This document shows, piece after piece, positions 55,547 to 64,000 of a DNA stretch of 64,000 nt; the first letter of the stretch is position 1; each line of letters opens with the position of its first letter. Source of the stretch: Methylobacterium pseudosasicola (lineage in GTDB: Bacteria; Pseudomonadota; Alphaproteobacteria; Rhizobiales; Beijerinckiaceae). The translations under genes and the position numbers were made by a program. The notes beneath the pieces were generated by a model that was not told the origin of the DNA, ran no database searches, and saw only the letters and a list, made by a program, of their open reading frames with translations. Where the stretch lies: positions 1 through 64,000 of the forward strand of contig NZ_FOTK01000007.1 in NCBI RefSeq assembly GCF_900114535.1, written 5' to 3'.

Positions 55547-56460
55547 GGGTGGCCCTCCTCGCCGGCGCGCAGGCTGTCGCGGAACAGCACCACCGGGCCG
55601 ATGATGATCGCCAGGATCAGCACCGCCACCGCCGAGGCCAGCGGCCAGTCGCGGTTCGAGAAGAACTCGCTCCACAGGACGCGGCCGAGCATCAAGGTCT
55701 CGGAGCCGCCGAGCAGGTCCGGGATCACGAACTCGCCGACCATCGGGATGAAGCAGAGGCCGGCGCCGGCCGCGATGCCGGGCAGGCTGAGCGGCAGGGT
55801 CACGGTCCAGAACACTCGGGTCGGCGAGGCGCCGAGATCCGCCGCGGCCTCACGCAAAGCCGGGTCGAGGCGGTTCATCACCGCGTAGAGCGGCAGGACC
55901 ATGAAGGGCAGGTAGGCGTAGACCAGCCCGATGATCACCGCGGCGTCGGTGTTCAGGATAATGAGCGGCTGGGCGATCAGGCCGAGCCGGAGCAGGATCA
56001 GGTTGAGCAGCCCCTCGGGCTTGAGGATCGCGATCCAGGCATAGATTCGGATCAGAAAGCTCGTCCAGAACGGCACCACCACTAAGGCGACGAGGAGCGG
56101 CTGCCAGCGGATCGGCGCCCGGGCCAGCGCGTAGGCGAGCGGTGTACCGAAAGCGACGAGGATCAGGCTGGCGGCCAGCGCGTAGCCGAGGGAGCCGAGA
56201 GCGGCGTCGCGATAGAGCGTGTCGGCGGCGAGGGTCGCGTAATTGTCGAGATTCAGGGCTTCGAGGAAGGCCGACCAGCCTTCGAGACCGCCCTGCCAAT
56301 CGAGCACCGGCAGGTAGGGCGGGATCGCGGTCGCTGGCTCGGACAGGCTGATCTTCAGGGTGATCGCGAAGGGCAACAGGAAGAAGGCCGTCAGCCACAG
56401 GAACGGCGGCAGCCGCACCAGGCGGTCGAACATCCGTCTTCCCGGCGCCGTGCCCCTCAT
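55543..56460 (-). CDS. potH: Putrescine-type ABC transporter permease
   Basis: A 305-residue permease of the PotB/PotH class. FLLPFAITLKISLSEP begins the first span, LDNYATLAADTLYRDAALGSLGYAL follows, and the EAA loop is REAAADLGASPTRVFWTVTLPLSLPG. EFVIPDLLGGSETLMLGRVLWSEFF is typical of PotH. Overlaps with potG and potI show a coupled operon. Confidence 0.9.
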   Translation of the reverse strand: MRGTAPGRRMFDRLVRLPPFLWLTAFFLLPFAITLKISLSEPATAIPPYLPVLDWQGGLEGWSAFLEALNLDNYATLAADTLYRDAALGSLGYALAASLILVAFGTPLAYALARAPIRWQPLLVALVVVPFWTSFLIRIYAWIAILKPEGLLNLILLRLGLIAQPLIILNTDAAVIIGLVYAYLPFMVLPLYAVMNRLDPALREAAADLGASPTRVFWTVTLPLSLPGIAAGAGLCFIPMVGEFVIPDLLGGSETLMLGRVLWSEFFSNRDWPLASAVAVLILAIIIGPVVLFRDSLRAGEEGHP

Positions 56461-57512
56461 GCCGGCAGGATCACGGCGGCGGCAGCAGCGAAGCCGGCAC
56501 GGGTCTCTGAACCCACGAGATCGCGCTCGTCACCCGGCCGGCCGCTCGACCGCAAGAGCGTGCCATCCGGCAGCCGCAGGGTCCGACGGAGGCGATCCCC
56601 TAAGAAGACCGCGTCGGCGATCGTCACCGGCAGCCCTTCGGTGCCGACGATGAGGTTTTCCGGGCGCACCGCGACGACGACCGAAGTGCCTTCTGGCAAG
56701 TCCGTAGCCGCGGCACGGACCGGCCCGTGCGCGGTCTCCACAGCCCGGCTGTCGCCGGCCTCGGCGGAGCCGAGACGGCCGGGGATGAGATTTACGTCGC
56801 CGAGCAGGCCCGCCACGAAGCGGCTGGCCGGGCGCCGGTACAACTCGGCCGCGGGCCCGACTTGGGCGAGACGGCCGCCCTCCATCACGCCGATGCGGTC
56901 GGCGAGCATCATCGCCTCCTCGGGGTCGTGGGTCACCACCACGAAAGCGGTGCCGAGGCGGCGCTGCACGGCGCGCAACTCGGCCTGGGTCTCCTCGCGC
57001 AGGCCGCGGTCGAGCGCGCCGAGGGGCTCGTCCAGCAGCAGCAGCTTCGGCTCGCGGGCGAGTGCCCGGGCGAGCGCCACTCGCTGACGCTGGCCGCCAG
57101 ACAAAGTCTCGGGCCGACGATCGGCGAAACCTTCGAGTCGCACGAGGCGCAGCAGGTCCGCCACCCGGGCGGAGGCGGCGCCCCGGCCCAGGCCCTTCAG
57201 GCCGTAGCCGATATTCCTGGCCACGCTCATGTGCGGGAACAGCGCGTAGGACTGGACCATCATGTTCACCGGCCGCCGATGCGGCGGCAGAGCGGTCAGG
57301 TCCTGATCGCCCAGACGCACGTGGCCGGAACTCGGGGTCTCGAAGCCCGCGATCATGCGCAGCAGCGTGCTCTTCCCGCAGCCGGACGGCCCGAGGAGGC
57401 AGAAGAACTCCCCGGGTTCCAGATGGAGGTTCACCGCATCGACGGCGACATGCGTGCCGAAGCGCTTGGTCAGATCCTCCAGCCGTAGGCGCAGCGCGGG
57501 TGTTTCCGCCAA
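56457..57512 (-). CDS. potG: Polyamine ABC transporter ATPase
   Basis: A 351-residue ATPase. Walker A LLGPSGCGKSTLLRMIAG, signature LSGGQRQRVALARAL, Walker B LLLLDEPLGALD and the H-loop VVTHDPEEAMML are intact, followed by a TOBE regulatory domain (VVAVRPENLIVG). This is the PotA/PotG spermidine/putrescine class. It starts four bases after the Crp/Fnr-type gene. The substrate-binding protein gene (potF) is not in the window. Confidence 0.9.
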   Translation of the reverse strand: MAETPALRLRLEDLTKRFGTHVAVDAVNLHLEPGEFFCLLGPSGCGKSTLLRMIAGFETPSSGHVRLGDQDLTALPPHRRPVNMMVQSYALFPHMSVARNIGYGLKGLGRGAASARVADLLRLVRLEGFADRRPETLSGGQRQRVALARALAREPKLLLLDEPLGALDRGLREETQAELRAVQRRLGTAFVVVTHDPEEAMMLADRIGVMEGGRLAQVGPAAELYRRPASRFVAGLLGDVNLIPGRLGSAEAGDSRAVETAHGPVRAAATDLPEGTSVVVAVRPENLIVGTEGLPVTIADAVFLGDRLRRTLRLPDGTLLRSSGRPGDERDLVGSETRAGFAAAAAVILPA

Positions 57513-57516
57513 GACG

Positions 57517-58203
57517 TCAGGAATCCTCGCGCAGGGCCTCGGCCACCCGCGCCTCGAGCAGGTCGGGCCGGCGCAGGACCAGGGCGCCGCGGGTGCGGTC
57601 CACCAGCCCCTCGGACGCCATGGCGGTGAACTCGCGGGTGACCTGCTCGCGGCGGCAGCCGATCCGGGCGGCCAGCACGTGATGATAGGGCGGCGGCGAC
57701 ACGACCCGCTCGCCGGAGGTGCCGGCCCGGGGCACTGAGAGGCGCAGCAATTCGGCGTAGAGCCGATGCTTCAGATCGAGGAGCGCGTGCTCCATGAGAC
57801 GAGTGTTGAGTTCGCGCACGCGCTTGGCGAGCAGCCGGAACAGCCGGTCGGCGATGGCTTCGGAGGCGAACACCATCTGCCGGAACACGGTGGCCGGCAC
57901 CACGCAGACCTCGCCGCGGGTGAGCGCCGTGACATTGGCCGAGCGGCCGATGCCGTCAATGGCCGCGAGCTCGCCGAAGAAGGCGCCCCCGCGCATCTCG
58001 CCGAGGATCACCTCCTTGCCGGACTGGGTCCGGTTGAGGATGCGGACCTCGCCCGAGGCGATGAAGTAGACGTCTGTGGAGATGTCGTCGAAGTCGACCA
58101 GCACCTCGTTCTCGTCGAAGCGGCGCCAATGGCAGCGGGTCTCGAACGGACCGAGCTCGATGCCCGGATCCTTGAAGAAAGGTATGGTCCCCAACCGCGC
58201 CAT
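57517..58203 (-). CDS. Crp/Fnr-family transcriptional regulator
   Basis: A 228-residue regulator with an N-terminal cyclic-nucleotide-binding fold (VYFIASGEVRILNRTQSGKEVILGEMRGGAFFGELAAIDGIGRSANVTAL) and a C-terminal helix-turn-helix (LAARIGCRREQVTREFTAMASEGLV). The phosphate-binding cassette reads GELAAIDGIGRSA, close to the cNMP consensus, and no Fnr-type Cys cluster is present. ATG 58203 gives the expected N-terminus. It is first in an operon with potG, potH and potI and may control them. Confidence 0.85.
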   Translation of the reverse strand: MARLGTIPFFKDPGIELGPFETRCHWRRFDENEVLVDFDDISTDVYFIASGEVRILNRTQSGKEVILGEMRGGAFFGELAAIDGIGRSANVTALTRGEVCVVPATVFRQMVFASEAIADRLFRLLAKRVRELNTRLMEHALLDLKHRLYAELLRLSVPRAGTSGERVVSPPPYHHVLAARIGCRREQVTREFTAMASEGLVDRTRGALVLRRPDLLEARVAEALREDS

Positions 58204-58462
58204 CGATCCTGTCCCTTCGGCCCCGGCCTCCGTCCCTGCCCTGACGGGGCCGACCAGCAACTCTGGGCCAGCAACACTTGGGACGGGAGCAGCCCGCATC
58301 TCGGAGCCGCGCGCCGACATGGCCGCGCTCGATCGATGCGGCGAATATGATCGTGACGGCCGCGCGCTGGCCGGTCAAGCCGCGCTTGGCTGAACAGGAG
58401 TTTATTAGCGTGGATCGGTGAAGAGGGATAATTCCCCGCGCCACGGCGCCTGACGAATCCCG
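58204..58462. other. Divergent promoter region of the crp-like and lpxC-like genes
   Basis: 259 bases. The segment 58390-58435 is lower in G+C (gtttattagcgtgg, gataattcc) and is the likely promoter site. No gene recognised. Confidence 0.4.
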
Positions 58463-59374
58463 ATGCACCAAGAGTTCGAAATTGCAGATCTCACGTCCGG
58501 CCCGGTCATGCCGGTCGGACGCCGTCAGGCGACATTGGCCGATGCGTTCGAGCGATCCGGCCATAGCCTGCATTCGGGCCGCTATGCCACTGTCCGGGTC
58601 TGCCCGGCGCCCGCGGGGCACGGCATTGTCTTTCGTCGCCGCCTGAAGACTGGGCGCACCATCGACGTGCCGGCGCTCTGGCAGTATCGGGACTCGCAGC
58701 CGCTCTCGGCGGCGGTCCGGCGCGAAGGCGCGCTGGTGCGCACGATCGAGCACCTGATGGCGTCCCTGCACGCGCTCCAGATCGACAACGTGCTGGCCGA
58801 GATCGACGCGGACGAGTTGCCGATCTTCGACGGCAGCGCGCTGCCCTGGTGCGACGCGATCCGAGCCGTCGGCCGAACCGAGCAGCCCCCGCCCTGCCGG
58901 GTGATCCGGATACGCCGGACCGTGGCGGTCGAGGATGGGCGGCGGCTGATCCAGATCGGGCCCGGCGCGGGCCTCCATGTCACCGGCCATGTCGCGCTCG
59001 CGCATTTCGGCTCGATCGACTGGTCCGGCGCGATCACGCCGGAGAGCTTCGTGCGGGAGATCGCACCGTCTCGCAGCTTCGGCCGGTATTTCCGGGCCAT
59101 GGCCGGCCGCGCCTTCGGCTACGCCACCGGACGGGACTTCCTGCAGGGCGTGTCCCCGCGCTCGGCGGCGCTCCTGATGCGCGGGCGGGTGCTCGGCGGG
59201 ATGCGTGTCCCCGGCGAGCCGGTCCGCCACCGGATCCTCGACCTCGTCGGCGACCTGATGCTGGCCGGCCATCCCGTGGAGGGCCGGGTCGCGGCGTTCC
59301 ATACCGGGCACGAACTGAACCACGCGTTGGTCGGGGCGCTGATGCGTCAGACCAGCGCCTGGGAGCTGGTCTGA
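58463..59374 (+). CDS. Divergent LpxC-like deacetylase
   Basis: A 303-residue relative of UDP-3-O-acyl-N-acetylglucosamine deacetylase (lipid A synthesis). The metal His and adjacent Glu are in VRTIEHLMASLHAL, the second His and Asp in VRHRILDLVGDLML and the catalytic-base His in FHTGHELNHALVG; FDGSALPWCDAI is also present. It differs from housekeeping LpxC in that the Lys after the second His is Arg, the FGF loop reads SRSFGRYF and the GxSLDNAVV region is replaced by VSPRSAALLM. It is probably a paralogue with another substrate. Confidence 0.75.
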   Translation: MHQEFEIADLTSGPVMPVGRRQATLADAFERSGHSLHSGRYATVRVCPAPAGHGIVFRRRLKTGRTIDVPALWQYRDSQPLSAAVRREGALVRTIEHLMASLHALQIDNVLAEIDADELPIFDGSALPWCDAIRAVGRTEQPPPCRVIRIRRTVAVEDGRRLIQIGPGAGLHVTGHVALAHFGSIDWSGAITPESFVREIAPSRSFGRYFRAMAGRAFGYATGRDFLQGVSPRSAALLMRGRVLGGMRVPGEPVRHRILDLVGDLMLAGHPVEGRVAAFHTGHELNHALVGALMRQTSAWELV

Positions 59375-59384
59375 TCGCGCAGGC

Positions 59385-60452
59385 TCAGGCTGACATCCGC
59401 TGGCTCGGCTGCTCGCAGGCCAGGGCCACCTGGCGGAAGGCGCGGACGAGATCGCAATCGAGCTTCGGCCCCATCTTCTCGAGGATCGCGTAGGCTTCCC
59501 GGGTCGATTTCGGAGCCTTGTAGGGGCGGGTCTCGATGAGCGCCGCGAAGATATCGCAGATCGTGATCAGCCGGACGAGGTCGGGAATCTGAGCGGCCCG
59601 AAGGCCGTCCGGATAGCCGGATCCGTCGAGATATTCGTGGTGCGAGCGGACGACGGCGAGCGTCCCGGCATCGTAATCGCCATTCACCAGCATGGCGTGG
59701 CCGATCGCCGGATGCCGGTCCATCTTGACCCGTTCCGCTGGGGTCAGCGGCGCCGGCTTGTTCAGGATCGCCAGCGGAATCTTCGACTTGCCGATATCGT
59801 GCAGCAGCGCGCCCTTGGTGAGGTGATGGGCGTCGGCCTCGTTGAGGCCTAGGCTCTGGGCGAAGGCCGCGGCCAGGCCGGCGACGGTCAGGCAATGGCG
59901 ATGCGTCCCGTCGTCGAAACCGGCGACCACGTTCAGCCAGTCGCGAACCTTCGATTCGCGGATCGCCCGGTTGACGATGGTGGTGCCGGCATCGACGATC
60001 GCGGCAGCCGGCGCCGTGTCGCCACGGAAGATCGCCGTGAAGGCGGACCGTGCTTCCTCGGCGCAGCGCCGCAGGTCGCCACCGTCTTCAAGTTCGGATT
60101 CGGCCCTGCTGAGAGCGGCGACCGCTTTAGCGAGCAATGTGTTCGCCGCGGAGGCCGGAAGGATCCGCGTGGCCCCGAGGGCGGTCGCCTGGATCTCGCC
60201 GCGCCCGAGATTGCCGTGGATCAGCGCGAGAAACGGCGTGGTCCTGTCCCGCGCGACGACAAGCGCCCGGCGCAGCCGGAGGACGGCATCCGAGGTGAGC
60301 GCGCTCACGTCGCTGATCACCAGCGCCGCGCCTGCCAGCGGCTCCGCATCGCCGTAGAGATCATGGAGGACGAGGCCGGGACCGCCGCCGAGGTTGCGCA
60401 CCAAGCGCTCGCCACGGCCGAGATCATCGGTCAGGATCACGGTGCGACCCAA
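59385..60452 (-). CDS. HD-GYP domain phosphodiesterase
   Basis: A 355-residue protein. The N-terminal 110 residues (VILTDDLGRGERLVRNLGG, LVISDVSALTSDAVL) look like a receiver-type fold, with an Asp at ISDV that could be the phosphorylation site. The C-terminal HD-GYP domain has HCLTVAGLAAAFA, LLHDIGKSKIP, HPAIGHAML, HHEYLDGSGYPDGL and RLITICDIFAALIETRPYK, the motifs for cyclic di-GMP hydrolysis. It faces the lpxC-like gene. Confidence 0.88.
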   Translation of the reverse strand: MGRTVILTDDLGRGERLVRNLGGGPGLVLHDLYGDAEPLAGAALVISDVSALTSDAVLRLRRALVVARDRTTPFLALIHGNLGRGEIQATALGATRILPASAANTLLAKAVAALSRAESELEDGGDLRRCAEEARSAFTAIFRGDTAPAAAIVDAGTTIVNRAIRESKVRDWLNVVAGFDDGTHRHCLTVAGLAAAFAQSLGLNEADAHHLTKGALLHDIGKSKIPLAILNKPAPLTPAERVKMDRHPAIGHAMLVNGDYDAGTLAVVRSHHEYLDGSGYPDGLRAAQIPDLVRLITICDIFAALIETRPYKAPKSTREAYAILEKMGPKLDCDLVRAFRQVALACEQPSQRMSA

Positions 60453-60772
60453 AACGCCTCTCCCACCCTACGCCCCCGTTCGGCGTACCCACCAGCGAGC
60501 CGGCCCTCCCCGGGCCGCTCCGCGACTGCGAAAGCCAGGCCCTCCGGCACCGGCCGCCGATCGGTTTGAACACTGTCCACGGCGCATGCGCCGAAGAAGT
60601 GTCGTATATTCGACCGAGAGTGATGCGATTTCGTTAAAGTGACCGCCGACGATTTCGCGCTACAGACCAGAAATAAAGATTCCGCAGTCGTATCGTCTTG
60701 CGCGGCCGGCTGGCGTGCGACCGCGCCGACAGGGCGCTTGCCTCCCCGGGCTCGGACGGCCAGAACGCCGCC
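60453..60772. other. Divergent region upstream of the ABC-F gene
   Basis: About 320 bases between genes facing apart. The stretch 60600-60690 is moderately lower in G+C and is the likely promoter zone. No gene or RNA was recognised. Confidence 0.4.
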
Positions 60773-62638
60773 ATGCTGCGCGTCCATGACCTCACCTATC
60801 GCATCGGCGACCGCCTGATCCTCGATGCCGCGAATTTCACGATTCCGGAAGGAGCGCGGGTGGGACTCGTCGGGCGCAACGGCGCCGGAAAGACGACGTT
60901 GTTCAAGGCGATCCTCGGCGACCTGCCGGTGGACGCCAAATCCGTCTCGCTGCCCAAGGGCATGCGGATCGGCGCCGTGGCCCAGGAAGCGCCGGCCGGC
61001 CCCGAGACTCTGCACGCGGTGGTGCTCGCCGCCGATACCGAGCGGTCCCGGTTGATGACCGAGGCCGAGCATGCCGACGGCCTGCGCCGAGCCGAGATCG
61101 AGACCAGGCTGGTCGATATCGGCGCCCATTCGGCGCCGGCGCGGGCCGCCGCGATCCTGCACGGGCTCGGCTTCGACGCGGCCGCCCAGGCCCGGCCCTG
61201 CTCGGACTTTTCCGGCGGCTGGCGAATGCGCGTGGCGCTCGCCGCGGTGCTGTTCTCCGAGCCCGACCTGCTGCTGCTGGACGAGCCGACCAACTACCTC
61301 GACATCGAGGGGACGCTCTGGCTCTACGACTATCTCGAGCGCTACCCGCGCACCGCGATCATCATCAGCCACGATCGCGACCTGCTCGACACCAGCGTCG
61401 ACCACATCCTGCATCTCGACCGCGGCAAGCTCACGATCTACCGCGGCGGCTATACCAGCTTCGCCAAGCAGCTCTCCGAGAAGCGGGTTCTGCTCGCCAA
61501 GGCCAAGGTGAAGCAGGATGCCGAGCGGGCGCATCTCCAGAGCTTCATCGACCGGTTCAAGGCGAAGGCCACCAAGGCCCGCCAGGCCCAGTCCCGGGTG
61601 AAGCGGCTGGCCAAGATGGAGCCGATCGCGGCCCTGATCGAGGACGACGTGCCGGTGATCCACCTGCCGAGCCCGGAAAAGCCGCTGTCGCCGCCGATCG
61701 TCGCCATGGAGCGGGTCAAGGCCGGTTACGGCGACCGGGTCGTGCTCAGCGGGCTCGATCTCAGCCTCGCGCCCGACGACCGCGTCGCGCTGCTCGGCGC
61801 CAATGGCAACGGCAAGTCGACCTTCTGCAAGCTGATCGGGGGCCGGATGGGGCCGATCGCCGGCGAGATGCGGCGCTCCTCGAAAATGGAGGTCGCCTAT
61901 TTCGCCCAGCACCAGCTCGACGAGTTGCGCCCCGCCGAGAGCGCCTACGCGCATGTCCGCACCCTGATGCCCGACGTGCCGGAGGCAAAGGTTCGGTCGG
62001 CCACCGCCCGGCTCGGATTCGCCGCCAACAAGGCCGACACGCCGGTGGAAAAGCTCTCCGGTGGCGAGAAGGCGCGGCTGCTCATGGGGCTCGCGGCCTT
62101 CCATGGCCCGCACCTGTTGATCCTCGACGAGCCGACCAATCACCTCGACATCGAGAGCCGCCAGGCCTTGGTCGAGGCGATCAACGACTACGAAGGCGCC
62201 GTCATCCTGGTGAGCCACGACCGCTTTTTGGTCGAGGCCTGCGCCGACCGGCTGTGGCTGGTGGCCGACGGCACGGTGAAAACATTCGACGGCGACATGG
62301 ACGATTACCGCCGCTTCGTCCTGTCCGGACCGGAGCGCGAGGAGACGCGCGACGCGGAGTCCTCGGGCGGCCAGAAGGCCGAGGCCCGCCGGGCCGGCGT
62401 CGAGCGCCGCGCCGCCCTCGCCCCGTTGCGGAAGAAGCTCGACGGGATCGAGGCGCGCATGGCCAAGCTTACCGCGGCGATCCAGAAGATCGACGCGGCC
62501 CTGGAGGACGGGTCCGCCTTCCGGGAGAACGCCGCCAAGGCCGGCGAGATCGCCAAGATGCGCGCGGACGCCGCGAGCGCCCTGGCCGCCGCCGAGGAGG
62601 AATGGCTGATGGTCAGCGAAGAGATCGAGGCGGCCTGA
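60773..62638 (+). CDS. ABC-F family ATPase (Uup/YheS-like)
   Basis: A 621-residue ribosome-associated type ATPase with two nucleotide-binding domains and no membrane part. Domain 1 has GRNGAGKTT, FSGGWRMRVAL and LLLLDEPTNYLDI; domain 2 has GANGNGKST, LSGGEKARLLMG and LLILDEPTNHLDI. The inter-domain linker is the charged coil KQDAERAHLQSFIDRFKAKATKARQAQSR, and the C-terminus is a coiled coil. ABC-F proteins act on stalled ribosomes. ATG 60773 begins directly at the first domain. Confidence 0.92.
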   Translation: MLRVHDLTYRIGDRLILDAANFTIPEGARVGLVGRNGAGKTTLFKAILGDLPVDAKSVSLPKGMRIGAVAQEAPAGPETLHAVVLAADTERSRLMTEAEHADGLRRAEIETRLVDIGAHSAPARAAAILHGLGFDAAAQARPCSDFSGGWRMRVALAAVLFSEPDLLLLDEPTNYLDIEGTLWLYDYLERYPRTAIIISHDRDLLDTSVDHILHLDRGKLTIYRGGYTSFAKQLSEKRVLLAKAKVKQDAERAHLQSFIDRFKAKATKARQAQSRVKRLAKMEPIAALIEDDVPVIHLPSPEKPLSPPIVAMERVKAGYGDRVVLSGLDLSLAPDDRVALLGANGNGKSTFCKLIGGRMGPIAGEMRRSSKMEVAYFAQHQLDELRPAESAYAHVRTLMPDVPEAKVRSATARLGFAANKADTPVEKLSGGEKARLLMGLAAFHGPHLLILDEPTNHLDIESRQALVEAINDYEGAVILVSHDRFLVEACADRLWLVADGTVKTFDGDMDDYRRFVLSGPEREETRDAESSGGQKAEARRAGVERRAALAPLRKKLDGIEARMAKLTAAIQKIDAALEDGSAFRENAAKAGEIAKMRADAASALAAAEEEWLMVSEEIEAA

Positions 62639-62688
62639 GCCCGTTTCCGCCGGCGTCTTCAGGGACTGAACGCGAAAGTCCCGGTTTC

Positions 62689-62747
62689 AAAAGGTCGTCG
62701 ACCTTTTGCGGGTCCAGGGCGGAGCCCTGGTGTCGGGCGACGCCCGA
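62689..62747. terminator. Stacked palindromes between convergent genes, possible terminator
   Basis: Three consecutive perfect hairpins: AAAAGGTCG-t-CGACCTTTT (62689-62707), CCAGGGC-gga-GCCCTGG (62714-62730) and TCGGGCG-a-CGCCCGA (62733-62747). They lie between the ends of two facing genes. The first has flanking A and T runs as in a two-way intrinsic terminator; the others suggest a mobile palindromic repeat. Confidence 0.5.
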
Positions 62748-62817
62748 TGCTCGCGGGCTCCGCCCCCGAACCCCGCCAAAGAGCTGAGCCCTTTGGGATC
62801 CCAGTCTTGGGGCGGCG

Positions 62818-64000
<1,183 letters not shown>

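Noticed and set aside
60437..62218. 593-codon open frame antisense to the ABC-F gene
   Set aside because: The + strand carries two complete ABC domains; this frame is an antisense echo.

Overview
The window is G+C-rich, with tightly packed and often overlapping genes, many GTG/TTG starts and several families of short palindromic repeats. Carotenoid genes under a PpsR/CrtJ-type box, a fused urease gamma-beta subunit, an HWE-family histidine kinase and an MdtABC-like efflux pair point to an alphaproteobacterium of the Rhizobiales, most likely Methylobacterium or a close relative. This assignment is inference from gene content, not from a marker gene.

Layout. 1-2203: two insertion sequences, an intact IS481-type element whose left end lies at the window edge and a decayed IS5-type element whose right end forms the 3' end of a GT87-type membrane glycosyltransferase gene. 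3613-15362: the standout region, eight genes on the + strand in which every start codon overlaps the previous stop. They encode two MurG-like glycosyltransferases (one joined to a NodB-like deacetylase), a GT4 glycosyltransferase, an unknown Rossmann-like protein and a complete peptide/oligosaccharide-type ABC importer. Palindromic repeats have entered two of these genes in frame. 15566-17134: an A+T-rich island with a collagen-like secreted protein and a small exported protein. 17236-24394: an HWE sensor kinase, a Rdx/SelW-like protein, tRNA-Val(CAC), pccB, a small exported protein, a Tat-exported phosphoesterase and hemC. 24582-27300: crtI-crtB and a 44-residue membrane protein, with a TGT-N12-ACA box over the crtI start. 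27377-31882: a trimeric autotransporter adhesin divergent from fcl and two SGNH hydrolases.

32107-36320 holds ilvD, ade and ohr. 36629-40822 is an acyl-CoA catabolic cluster (CoA transferase, SDR, acyl-CoA dehydrogenase, MaoC-like hydratase). 40938-45345 is an RND efflux pump with its membrane fusion protein. 45760-49646 holds small hypothetical genes and a cassette of double-GNAT protein, cysteine hydrolase and 70-residue protein divergent from a LysR regulator. 49715-54392 is urease (ureAB fusion, ureC, a DUF29 gene, ureE, ureF, ureG; no ureD in view). 54773-58203 is a Crp/Fnr regulator followed by putrescine-type ABC genes potG, potH and potI without a binding protein. 58463-64000 carries a divergent LpxC-like protein, an HD-GYP protein, an ABC-F ATPase and a class III aminotransferase-fold enzyme that runs off the window.

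All calls rest on reading motifs and gene order by eye. Starts were chosen from ribosome binding sites, overlaps and where conserved domains begin. No similarity search was run.
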